Positions 1 to 5,569 of a stretch of 5,569 bases of DNA are shown in pieces (position 1 is the stretch's first letter; every line of letters begins with the position of its first letter). The stretch spans positions 1 through 5,569 of the forward strand of contig PKCQ01000667.1 of assembly GCA_002862265.1 (NCBI GenBank), given 5' to 3'. The notes below the pieces were generated by a model, which was given only the letters and a program-made list of their open reading frames with translations, searched no databases and was not told the origin of the DNA. The position numbers and the translations under genes are program-made. Source of the DNA: Planctomycetaceae bacterium (GTDB taxonomy: Bacteria > Planctomycetota > Planctomycetia > Pirellulales > Pirellulaceae).

Positions 1-342
1 AGTGGGCGAAGATTTTCTGAAAAGGTGGGGCTTGCTTTCGGCATCGTTGACAATCTTCTAAGCGGCCTTCGGACAAGACTGGTTATGGCTCACGCACGGC
101 CCGCGCCGCTGAATGACAACTATTACGGTTTGGCCGACGCTGGCCAAAAACGAACGGTCAACAGCCAGAAGTCATTGGTCTGCACCTGTTCCGATGTACG
201 AAAACCTGCTGTCACGAGCCCGGTTGACGGAGGCGATGGCGGAAATCTCGTATGAAAAAGGTTGGCTCGACTTCCTTGGGCCAGCCCGCAATAGTATCTC
301 CGGTGTAACTGTCTGCATGGTCTTCGGGCGACGGTAAAATAA
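1..342. other. Left-edge segment with no recognisable gene
   Basis: I see no gene here that I can support. Open stretches exist in several frames on both strands (for example 25-255 and 113-337 on the plus strand, 123-386 on the minus strand). Their translations are rich in Arg, Ser and Pro, match no family I know, overlap one another and lack clear ribosome binding sites. The segment begins where similarity to the phosphatase-like gene on the minus strand ends (near 343), so it may be DNA joined there by insertion or deletion. It holds a perfect 7-base inverted repeat at 129-148, listed separately. It could be decayed intergenic sequence, one end of a mobile or dispersed repeat, or part of an uncharacterised gene cut by the window edge. 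Confidence 0.5.
129..148. repeat. Perfect 7-base inverted repeat (hairpin)
   Basis: TTTGGCC at 129-135 and GGCCAAA at 142-148 are exact reverse complements separated by six bases (GACGCT). The stem would be moderately stable. On neither strand is it followed by a T-run, so it is not a standard intrinsic terminator. It lies in the geneless left segment and could be a REP-like palindrome, part of a mobile-element end, or chance. Confidence 0.5.
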
Positions 343-480
343 CACTGCCCGCCGTGCTCCTTTGTTGGTATCTGCAGATCGTGCATTCACTGCAAGATGG
401 TCTCTGTAGACTTGCTCTGCAGTGGGACTCCGCCACTGGTTCATGGAGCAGACAGAGAGTACTGAGAGCTTGGCGATCAT
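172..480 (-). pseudogene. Truncated low-molecular-weight protein tyrosine phosphatase-like gene
   Basis: The first 46 residues of this 102-codon frame (343-480) resemble the small, roughly 100-residue bacterial proteins described as predicted low-molecular-weight protein tyrosine phosphatases. A hydrophobic beta-strand (residues 5-10) leads into the phosphate-binding loop CSMNQWRS (residues 11-18, the CX5RS signature with the nucleophilic Cys and the Arg). SPTAE, VYRDH and RSADT follow; family members usually read RSAGT, so a Gly has become Asp at residue 37. After GARRAV (residues 41-46) similarity stops. The expected WAD..FVME-type second half is absent here and in the other two minus-strand frames, so a single frameshift does not explain it. 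The remaining codons, to the stop at 172-174, look non-homologous. No clear ribosome binding site precedes the ATG. An active truncated phosphatase is unlikely because the C-terminal half of the fold is missing. The family call is fairly confident and the pseudogene status is inferred. Confidence 0.62.
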
Positions 481-494
481 CAGTTTGGGTAGCT

Positions 495-523
495 AAAAAG
501 CGGGGTTGCAAAGGAATGCCGCT
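495..523 (-). terminator. Possible intrinsic terminator after the DUF2237 gene
   Basis: Read on the minus strand, AGCGG (523-519) can pair with CCGCT (503-499), and five T residues follow (499-495). It begins 26 bases after the stop codon of the DUF2237 gene, where a terminator would be expected. The stem is only five base pairs and the loop is long (15 bases), so this is a weak candidate. Confidence 0.33.
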
Positions 524-548
524 ATGACGGTCGAACTTCCCAGCAGGT

Positions 549-923
549 TCATGGCTCAACGCTATCTTCAGTTGCATGCGACTTCAAGTCCTCGAGGTCC
601 AAAAACTCAAGCGCGGACATATGGGTTGCTTTCAGATTCACTTTGGGCGCTATGCCAGCTTCGAATGCTTCCTTCCACCGCAGCACACACAAGCACCAAC
701 GATCTCCCTCCCGAAGACCAGGAAACTCGTACATAGGCATCGGTGTGGACAAATCGTTGCCCTTGAGCTTTGAGAATCTCAAGAAGTCATCAGTGACTTC
801 CGCACAGACAGTGTGCATTCCTGCATCATCGGCCCCGGTATTGCAGCATCCATCTCGGAAGAACCCGGTCATGGGATCAGTACCACAAGTCTGCAGGTCT
901 GTGCCCAAAACATTCTTGGCCAT
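549..923 (-). CDS. DUF2237 family protein (COG3651-type), function unknown
   Basis: This is a 124-residue soluble protein with no signal peptide or membrane segment, and its length is normal for the family. It carries the family's conserved blocks almost without change: MAKNVLGTDL at the start, DPMTGFFRDGCCNTG (residues 16-30), HTVCAEVTDDFL (37-48), GNDLSTPMP (55-63), FPGL..GDRWCLC (67-79), RWKEA..AG.AP (82-93) and ATH (99-101). Cysteines lie at 13, 26, 27, 40, 77 and 79; the CC, C and CLC placements suggest a metal site or redox role, but this is inference and no reaction is established to my knowledge. The ATG at 921-923 is supported by AAGGAA seven bases upstream. It lies 125 bases after rpiB on the same strand and 68 bases before the truncated phosphatase-like gene. 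The family assignment comes from motif recall and is strong. Confidence 0.88.
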   Translation of the reverse strand: MAKNVLGTDLQTCGTDPMTGFFRDGCCNTGADDAGMHTVCAEVTDDFLRFSKLKGNDLSTPMPMYEFPGLREGDRWCLCVLRWKEAFEAGIAPKVNLKATHMSALEFLDLEDLKSHATEDSVEP

Positions 924-930
924 TTCACGT

Positions 931-936
931 TTCCTT
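931..936 (-). promoter_or_regulatory. Ribosome binding site of the DUF2237 gene
   Basis: On the minus strand AAGGAA lies seven bases before the ATG at 923-921. This is a good Shine-Dalgarno match at normal spacing. It fixes the start that yields the family-typical MAKNVLGTDL N-terminus. Confidence 0.7.
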
Positions 937-993
937 AACGAAACAGAATTTGCTAGTTCGACCGGGCTATTCTAACGAAGCCTCAGGACATTC

Positions 994-1007
994 GGGACCA
1001 GAGTCCC
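994..1007. repeat. Small perfect hairpin in the rpiB-DUF2237 gap
   Basis: GGGAC (994-998) and GTCCC (1003-1007) are exact reverse complements around a four-base loop. It lies 42 bases beyond the rpiB stop codon on the minus strand. No T-run follows on that strand, so it is not a convincing Rho-independent terminator, although it could slow RNA decay at the rpiB 3' end. Chance occurrence cannot be excluded. Confidence 0.35.
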
Positions 1008-1048
1008 TTCACGTTTTCGAGCAGCAGCCGACCTTCAATTGCCAACTG

Positions 1049-1537
1049 CTATCCGCCAGTCGGGTACTCCCCTGCCAAGGCCTTGCGCTCAATTTCCAAA
1101 ATCTTGTCGACTCTTTTCTGGTGACGGAGCTGTGGGCCGTAAGTCGCCGAAAGAAAGGAACGCACGACTTCTTGCGCTAACTCGATGCCAATCACACGAG
1201 CTCCGATGCAAAGCACGTTCATGTCATCATGCTCGACTCCTTGCCGAGACGAATAGGAATCGTGACACAAGCTCGCTCGGATTCCAGGGATCTTATTCGC
1301 TGCAACGCTGACCCCGACGCCACTACCGCAAACTAAAATGCCCCGATCGACATTGCCGGACAACAGCTCAATGGCAACCTTTTCGGCAAAGTCGGGAAAA
1401 TCACACGGCTCCTCACTCTTGGCGCCGCAATCAATGATGGTCAGTCCCTGCTTCTGAAGCAGTTCGGCCAAGGTTGCTTTGGTGCTGAATCCCGCATGAT
1501 CTCCGCCAATTGCAATGCGAAGTGGTCCTTCTGACAT
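1049..1537 (-). CDS. rpiB: Ribose-5-phosphate isomerase B
   Basis: RpiB interconverts ribose 5-phosphate and ribulose 5-phosphate in the cytoplasm (pentose phosphate pathway); some RpiB/LacAB-family members also accept allose 6-phosphate. From the chosen start the product is 162 residues, slightly above the usual 145-155. Visible motifs are IAIGGDHAGF (residues 8-17, with the Asp-His pair), DCG and DFPDFAEKVA (46-55), the active-site loop GILVCGSGVGVSVAANK (66-82) with the catalytic Cys70, PGIRASLCHD (84-93), and EHDDMNVLCIGARVIG (102-117) with His103, which corresponds to the ring-opening His. RHQKRVDKI (138-146) probably contributes phosphate-binding Arg residues. An in-frame ATG at 1598-1600 would add 21 residues without similarity and has no Shine-Dalgarno. 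I prefer the ATG at 1535-1537, which places the first beta-strand normally and has a weak GGA seven bases upstream. It is divergent from the large plus-strand gene. Confidence 0.94.
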   Translation of the reverse strand: MSEGPLRIAIGGDHAGFSTKATLAELLQKQGLTIIDCGAKSEEPCDFPDFAEKVAIELLSGNVDRGILVCGSGVGVSVAANKIPGIRASLCHDSYSSRQGVEHDDMNVLCIGARVIGIELAQEVVRSFLSATYGPQLRHQKRVDKILEIERKALAGEYPTGG

Positions 1538-1816
1538 TTCCGAGTCCAATCGGTTGAGTGATTTAGAATTTGCTGGGCCAAGAGTAGGATACGGCAACAT
1601 AGTGCTAGGCGAAGTTTGCCCTGTGAACGCAGTTTACTCCTAATCCTCCGAATGATGAACCACGCGTTTTACGACAAGTCTGGGACTGGCATTTGCTTGG
1701 ATCTGCCTTCGGTGGAATCACCATATTTGCACGCTTGGCTCACTTTACCATTTTTGAACAATGGCAGGCCAAACGGTAGCCCCAAGAGGGTGGCTCATGA
1801 ACAGGATGAGAAGATG

Positions 1817-1846
1817 CTAAAATTTTGAAACGGTTAAAATTAAATC
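1817..1846 (+). promoter_or_regulatory. A+T-rich putative promoter zone of the TPR/CRTAC1-like gene
   Basis: Two TAAAAT hexamers (1818-1823 and 1835-1840), resembling a -10 box, lie in an A+T-rich patch 25-50 bases before the start codon. Neither has a convincing -35 box at 16-18 bases, so the exact promoter is not resolved. The assignment rests on composition and position. Confidence 0.28.
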
Positions 1847-1858
1847 GAAGCAGCCAAT

Positions 1859-1862
1859 AGGG
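1859..1862 (+). promoter_or_regulatory. Ribosome binding site deciding a GTG start
   Basis: AGGG lies seven bases before the GTG at 1870-1872 but only four bases before the adjacent in-frame TTG at 1867-1869. The spacing favours GTG. The difference is one residue. Confidence 0.5.
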
Positions 1863-1869
1863 CAGTTTG

Positions 1870-4860
1870 GTGAATAATCGATTGTTACTAGTTTTTGTCT
1901 TTCTGGTGCTCATTGCAGCCGGAGTCGGTATTTGGCAGCTGATCCCGACTAACGCTCAATTGCGTTGGACGGAAGCCATGGATGCTGCCACGAAGGGGAA
2001 CCATACTCGAACGCAGCAAGTGGCGAATGAGCTACTTCGTGACTATCCAGACTCAACTGCCATCCACCAACTCCTAGCGATCACCAGCGTCCGCACCGGC
2101 GAGTACGACCAGACATTGGAGCGTTATAAATCTCTGTCATCGATTGAAGCTGCGCAGCAGTCCGGCTACCCCGATTTCTTGGTGACCCCACAAGGCGAGC
2201 TTTCCGATTTCTTGCTCGAAGCTGGAGATATCTGTATTAAGATGGGGCACTGCGAAGTTGCCGAGGAATGTTGTAAAGGGGCCATTAAAAACAATGCGAA
2301 TCAGCATGAAGCACGTGCTCTACTCGCCCAAATCCTCGTTGCGCAAGGACGCGTATGGGAAATGAAGGGGTTGCTGGAAAAGCTAGTAGAGGACAAGCAA
2401 GCGAAACAGCAACACGCTTTGCTACTCGGTCTGCTGAACCCAACAATCGCTGATGACGCCTTGCTCGCAATCTGGGAAGAAGCAGTTCCAAACGAACCTT
2501 TGCAAATGCTGGCCTTCGCTGCAATGGAATTCGGAAGCGGCTACATCAAAGTTGCTTTGCCATTGATGCGAAGCGTCCGAAAAGCTCATCCGGATCTCGT
2601 TTCTGGCCACGCTTGGGTCAGAAAAGCACTTGCTCGGACGAATTTTGATGCGTTGATTGCATGGCAATCGGAACTTCCCCGCAATGCCGATAGTCATCCC
2701 GACATTTGGTATGTTAAGGGGCTCTGGGCGGATCATGAGAACCAGTTGCCTGCAGCAATTCGCTGCATGAGCATGGCTGTTCAGCTCAATCCAGATCATC
2801 GAGGTGCTTGCTATTACTTGGCGTCATTCTTGAAACGCGCCTTTCCAGGACAGTTCTCCGACCAAGTGGACTGTCTATACGAGCGAGTTGACCACCTCAC
2901 ATTGCTACATTCAGCCACCGATGCGCTGTATCGTGCTCCTGAGTCAGTACAACATTTGGGGGCGGCGGCAGAGACAACGTGGAGATTGAATCGTCCGCAC
3001 GAATCCGAAATTTGGATTGCGGAACTTGAAAAGCAAACCAGCAACCCCACCGCCCGTGCTCGAGTTCGCCAATTGCGGCAGCTGCAGGAGATGTCAATAA
3101 ATGCAGTACAAACCCGAGCCGAACAGTTGCATCAATTCCTTGTGGATTTGCCAAGGCAACAATCGTTGCCGCAGGTTGTTTGGAAGCAGTCTGAATCACA
3201 AGGCACCGAAACTGTGCGTGTAGCCGTTGAGTTTCCTACGCTCACAGATGAATCCGAAGCGACAGGAATCGACTTTCGCTTTTTGGAGGACCGGTCGGCG
3301 CAAGACCAACCTTCGATTATGCATCAGACTGGGGGCGGAGTCGGTGTGATCGACTTTGACAACGATGCATGGCCAGAAATCTATTTTCCTCAGGGTGGAA
3401 ATCTACCTGGGACTCCCGAGAAACCTGGTTTTTACAATGCGTTGTACCGCATTTTTGGGGGCGAAGCATTCGAAGAGGTTTCGTTTCTGGCAAATGTCGC
3501 GGATATGGAATTTAGTCAAGGCTGCAGCGTGGGCGACTTTGACAACGATGGATTTGCGGATCTATACGTCGCGAACATTGGCCCCAATAAGCTTTACCGC
3601 AACAACGGCGATGGGACTTTTTCAGAGATGCTCGGGCCTTGGTCTTCAATCCCGGGTGTATGGACGAGTAGTGCTGCGATTGCAGACTTGAATGCAGATC
3701 GCCTGCCCGATATTTTTGACGTGAATTATCTTGATGTGCCACTTGATAGGGCTGTGCTGTGCGAAAGTATCGGGCAAAACCGTGGCCCGCTTGCCTACAA
3801 TGGCGTCGGTGACCGTCTATGGTTAAACAAAGGTGACGGCACTTTTATAGATGTTTCAGAGAAAGCAGGCTTACTCGGGAGGCAGGCAGAAGCCAAGGGG
3901 CTTGGCTTGGTCGTCGCGCGGCTCGGCGATTTCGAGAGACTGAGTCTATTCATTGCCAATGATGTGCAAGCGAATTTTCACTACGTCCGGGTTTCTAAAG
4001 ATGGTGAAGTTCCAGTCTTCGAAGACCAGGCCATCTTGAGCGGGCTCGCGCTCGACCAGGCGGGCGCTGTTCAGGCTTGTATGGGAATCGCGGTTGGCGA
4101 CATCAATGCCGACGGAATACAGGATTTGTTCGTCACCAATTTTGAAGATGAGTCCAACACGATGTACCTGCAGTCTGAATTTGGTGACTTTCAGGACGTG
4201 ACTGCCAAAATGCGATTACGAGACGCGAGCTATGACATGCTCGGGTTCGGTGCTCAGTTCGTCGATTTTAACCTTGACGGAGCACTGGACGTAACACTCA
4301 CGAACGGCCATGTTTATGAGCATCAGTTGGAAGCACCGGACAAGCCAGCCGCGATGCGGCCTCAAGTGTTCATGAATCGTGACTACCAGAGATTCGTTGA
4401 AATGAAGCCGACGCCTGAAACCAAATGGCTCGGCGAAGCCGTACGAGGCCGCGGCCTGGCCGTGCTGGATTGGAACCGCGATGGACTCGATGACTTTGCC
4501 GTCTCCAGACTCAATACAAGAGCTTCATTGGTAACCAATCGCTCCTCCGAGGTAGGCAATTGGATAGCTTTACAGTTTATCGGTACGACCACAGACCGCG
4601 ATGCCATTGGTGCCAAAATCGACCTCGTCACAAACGGAAAAACAAAGACCGGTCTCCTGACTGCTGGGAGCGGCTACATGGCCAGCAATGAAAAGCTACT
4701 CAGGTTTGGCCTCGGCTCCATCGACTCGGTAGACGAAGTGGCGGTAACTTGGCCAAATGGTAATCAAGAGAGCTTCAAGTCTCCGGTAGTTAACCGAAGT
4801 TATCTTCTTCGCGAGGGTTTCGGGCCGCGATTGATTGACGATCCCCCCAGGACCCACTAG
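1870..4860 (+). CDS. Membrane-anchored TPR / FG-GAP (CRTAC1-like) protein with ASPIC/UnbV domain
   Basis: This 996-residue protein has three parts. Residues 5-25 form a hydrophobic segment after N-N-R, a signal anchor or signal peptide, so the rest should lie outside the cytoplasm. Residues about 28-425 are helical with degenerate TPR-like repeats (for example NHTRTQQVANELLRDYPDS, and LPAAIRCMSMAVQLNPDH near residue 305), a typical protein-interaction scaffold. From about 455 the CRTAC1-type propeller begins (ATGIDF, then GGGVGVIDFDND). Asp-rich FG-GAP/VCBS calcium loops start at D495 (DFDNDAWPEIYF), D556 (DFDNDGFADLYVAN), D606 (DLNADRLPDIF), D744 (DINADGIQDLFVTN), D799 (DFNLDGALDVTLTNGH) and D867 (DWNRDGLDDFAVSR). 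Residues 897-968 match ASPIC/UnbV (NWIALQF, AIGAKI, GSGYMASNEKLLRFGLG, VAVTWPNG). The family is common in planctomycetes and acidobacteria. The substrate or partner is unknown; adhesion, polysaccharide binding or envelope assembly are possibilities only. I see no catalytic motif. The start codon is GTG (or TTG three bases earlier). Confidence 0.88.
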   Translation: MNNRLLLVFVFLVLIAAGVGIWQLIPTNAQLRWTEAMDAATKGNHTRTQQVANELLRDYPDSTAIHQLLAITSVRTGEYDQTLERYKSLSSIEAAQQSGYPDFLVTPQGELSDFLLEAGDICIKMGHCEVAEECCKGAIKNNANQHEARALLAQILVAQGRVWEMKGLLEKLVEDKQAKQQHALLLGLLNPTIADDALLAIWEEAVPNEPLQMLAFAAMEFGSGYIKVALPLMRSVRKAHPDLVSGHAWVRKALARTNFDALIAWQSELPRNADSHPDIWYVKGLWADHENQLPAAIRCMSMAVQLNPDHRGACYYLASFLKRAFPGQFSDQVDCLYERVDHLTLLHSATDALYRAPESVQHLGAAAETTWRLNRPHESEIWIAELEKQTSNPTARARVRQLRQLQEMSINAVQTRAEQLHQFLVDLPRQQSLPQVVWKQSESQGTETVRVAVEFPTLTDESEATGIDFRFLEDRSAQDQPSIMHQTGGGVGVIDFDNDAWPEIYFPQGGNLPGTPEKPGFYNALYRIFGGEAFEEVSFLANVADMEFSQGCSVGDFDNDGFADLYVANIGPNKLYRNNGDGTFSEMLGPWSSIPGVWTSSAAIADLNADRLPDIFDVNYLDVPLDRAVLCESIGQNRGPLAYNGVGDRLWLNKGDGTFIDVSEKAGLLGRQAEAKGLGLVVARLGDFERLSLFIANDVQANFHYVRVSKDGEVPVFEDQAILSGLALDQAGAVQACMGIAVGDINADGIQDLFVTNFEDESNTMYLQSEFGDFQDVTAKMRLRDASYDMLGFGAQFVDFNLDGALDVTLTNGHVYEHQLEAPDKPAAMRPQVFMNRDYQRFVEMKPTPETKWLGEAVRGRGLAVLDWNRDGLDDFAVSRLNTRASLVTNRSSEVGNWIALQFIGTTTDRDAIGAKIDLVTNGKTKTGLLTAGSGYMASNEKLLRFGLGSIDSVDEVAVTWPNGNQESFKSPVVNRSYLLREGFGPRLIDDPPRTH

Positions 4861-4865
4861 CCAAT

Positions 4866-4894
4866 TTGGCAGTAAAGCCTCGAATCGTTTAGAT
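4866..4894 (+). promoter_or_regulatory. Weak sigma-70-like promoter candidate for the oxidoreductase gene
   Basis: TTGGCA (4866-4871, five of six matches to TTGACA) is followed after 17 bases by TTAGAT (4889-4894, only three of six matches to TATAAT). It lies about 75 bases before the start codon of the oxidoreductase gene, in the 107-base gap. If real, that gene can be transcribed independently of the upstream gene. The poor -10 box keeps confidence low. Confidence 0.27.
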
Positions 4895-4952
4895 AGAACG
4901 ACCGTTATCCCGCCCCTAAGTTACGACTAACTACCTCAAACACTTTTCTCCC

Positions 4953-4958
4953 AAGGAA
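4953..4958 (+). promoter_or_regulatory. Ribosome binding site of the oxidoreductase gene
   Basis: AAGGAA lies nine bases before the ATG at 4968-4970. It is a good Shine-Dalgarno match, at the upper end of normal spacing. It supports the start that gives a complete Tat signal peptide. Confidence 0.65.
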
Positions 4959-4967
4959 ATCCCATCC

Positions 4968-5569
4968 ATGTCCGACCAGAGTCAAGCTGAAGAGCAGTAT
5001 AATACACCTCACCGAAGGAAGTTTCTCGCCAAGGCGAGTGGAACGGTGGTGGCGGCTTCGGCCATCCCTTACTTTGCTTGGTCCAAACCAGCCTTTGCCA
5101 ATCAGTCTGCCAACGATCGTCCTCTCGTTGGTTGTATTGGACTTGGTGGAATGGGTTCCGGCGATGCACGAGCTCACAAGCGATTCGCGGATATCGTTGC
5201 TTGTTGCGACGTTGACCGTAATCATGCCGAGCGAGCCAACAAAGATGAGCGGATCGGAGCTGGAAAAGCGGATGTATACAGCGACTACCGAAGAGTATTG
5301 GATCGGGATGATATCGACATCGTTAGTGTGGTGACTCCGGATCACTGGCATGTTAAGATTGCGATCGAGGCACTAGAAGCTGGCAAGCATGTCTTCTGCC
5401 AGAAGCCTTTGACCTTGACGTTGGAAGAAAACCAGCTGATTCGCAATGCGTGCAAGAAGCACAATGACAAAGTGTTTTTCGTCGGTACGCAGCAGAGAAG
5501 TGACCGAAGAAAATTTCTCCGCGCTGTGAATATGGTCCAGAAAGGCTTCCTGGGCGAGATTCAGCATAT
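4968..5569 (+). CDS. Tat-exported Gfo/Idh/MocA family oxidoreductase (partial, 3' end cut)
   Basis: Only the first 200 residues are in the window; the frame is still open at the edge. Residues 15-44 form a twin-arginine signal (HRRKFLAKAS, then a moderately hydrophobic A/V/S-rich stretch ending near PAFA at 41-44), so the protein should be exported folded, perhaps with its cofactor bound. The Rossmann fold follows: VGCIGLGGMGSGD (54-66, a GxGxxG-type dinucleotide loop), CCDVD (79-83, end of the second strand), IDIVSVVTPDHWH (116-128) and GKHVFCQKPLTLT (139-151). The last block corresponds to the family's EKP motif with its Lys (K146), here QKP. VGTQQRS (172-178) begins the segment after the Rossmann core. 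Family members oxidise or reduce sugars, inositols and related polyols with NAD(P), and some catalyse non-redox glycoside cleavage through a bound NAD; the substrate here cannot be read. It follows the TPR/CRTAC1-like gene by 107 bases on the same strand. Confidence 0.92.
   Translation, partial: MSDQSQAEEQYNTPHRRKFLAKASGTVVAASAIPYFAWSKPAFANQSANDRPLVGCIGLGGMGSGDARAHKRFADIVACCDVDRNHAERANKDERIGAGKADVYSDYRRVLDRDDIDIVSVVTPDHWHVKIAIEALEAGKHVFCQKPLTLTLEENQLIRNACKKHNDKVFFVGTQQRSDRRKFLRAVNMVQKGFLGEIQH

Larger units (their letters stand above)
1538..1869. other. Divergent intergenic region between rpiB and the TPR/CRTAC1-like gene
   Basis: This stretch must hold the promoters of both flanking genes. 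The open frame at 1616-1828 (plus) starts at a TTG without a ribosome binding site and matches nothing I know, so I do not call it a gene. An imperfect hairpin (AGCCCC at 1778-1783 with GGGTGGCT at 1788-1795, one bulged base) has no T-run. The final part, 1816-1850, is strikingly A+T-rich compared with its surroundings and is the likeliest promoter zone for the plus-strand gene. Confidence 0.5.

Noticed and set aside
183..215. Plus-strand translation around SAPVPMYE resembling STPMPMYE of the DUF2237 protein
   Set aside because: The match is about eight residues and the flanks do not follow the family (no FPGL or GDRWCLC block), so I treat it as chance.
25..337. Overlapping plus-strand open frames (25-255 and 113-337)
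   Set aside because: No recognisable family, no clear ribosome binding site, and two frames are open over the same DNA. I could not support either as a gene.
212..577. 121-codon minus-strand open frame
   Set aside because: It overlaps the phosphatase-like frame and the end of the DUF2237 gene, and its composition is unlike a real protein.
643..975. 110-codon plus-strand open frame
   Set aside because: It is antisense to the well-supported DUF2237 gene and has no family features.
1778..1795. Imperfect hairpin AGCCCC...GGGTGGCT
   Set aside because: It has a bulge and no T-run, and it does not follow a gene end on either strand, so it is not called a terminator.
1616..1828. 70-codon plus-strand open frame upstream of the TPR/CRTAC1-like gene
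   Set aside because: It has a TTG start, no Shine-Dalgarno and no recognisable similarity. It lies where promoters of the two divergent genes should be.
4919..4932. Small inverted repeat AGTTA-CGAC-TAACT between the two plus-strand genes
   Set aside because: The stem is only five A+T-rich base pairs with no T-run, too weak for a terminator and without other evidence for an operator.
4905..5351. 148-codon minus-strand open frame
   Set aside because: It is antisense to the oxidoreductase gene, whose Tat signal and Rossmann motifs are unmistakable.
1..5569. Search for CRISPR arrays, tRNA/rRNA genes, riboswitches, transposases and defence systems
   Set aside because: No regularly spaced direct repeats, no tRNA-like cloverleaf sequence and no transposase, nuclease or other defence-type motifs were seen by reading. 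Weak or highly divergent cases could be missed without tools.

Overview
The window most likely comes from a planctomycete (Pirellulaceae-like, Planctomycetota). This is inferred from gene content, not from a database match. A very large protein joins an N-terminal membrane segment, TPR-type helices, FG-GAP/VCBS calcium-loop repeats and a C-terminal ASPIC/UnbV domain. It sits beside a Tat-exported Gfo/Idh/MocA-family oxidoreductase. Both families are strongly expanded in planctomycetes. Base composition looks moderate (around half G+C by eye, not computed).

Layout: (1) Positions 1 to about 342 contain no gene I can recognise. (2) Positions 172-480, minus strand, hold the N-terminal half of a small low-molecular-weight protein tyrosine phosphatase-like protein. 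Its CX5RS loop is intact, but family similarity stops abruptly near position 343, so it is probably a truncated gene. (3) Positions 549-923, minus strand, encode a complete DUF2237 (COG3651-type) protein of unknown function. (4) Positions 1049-1537, minus strand, encode ribose-5-phosphate isomerase B. These three share one strand and could once have been a co-directional cluster, although gaps of 125 and 68 bases and a possible terminator argue against one tight operon. (5) Positions 1538-1869 form a divergent intergenic region. (6) Positions 1870-4860, plus strand, encode the 996-residue TPR/CRTAC1-like protein. (7) After a 107-base gap, a Gfo/Idh/MocA oxidoreductase starts at 4968 on the plus strand and runs off the right edge.

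How the genes work together: RpiB is cytoplasmic central carbon metabolism (pentose phosphate pathway). The two plus-strand genes both encode proteins predicted to act outside the cytoplasm. The first is probably a membrane-anchored, calcium-binding beta-propeller protein and the second a Tat-exported dinucleotide-binding oxidoreductase, possibly acting on sugars. Their shared strand and destination are suggestive, but nothing in the sequence proves a joint pathway. I see no CRISPR array, tRNA, rRNA, intact transposase or clear new defence-type system. The most unusual points are the interrupted phosphatase gene with unexplained DNA beyond its break, and the large TPR-propeller protein.
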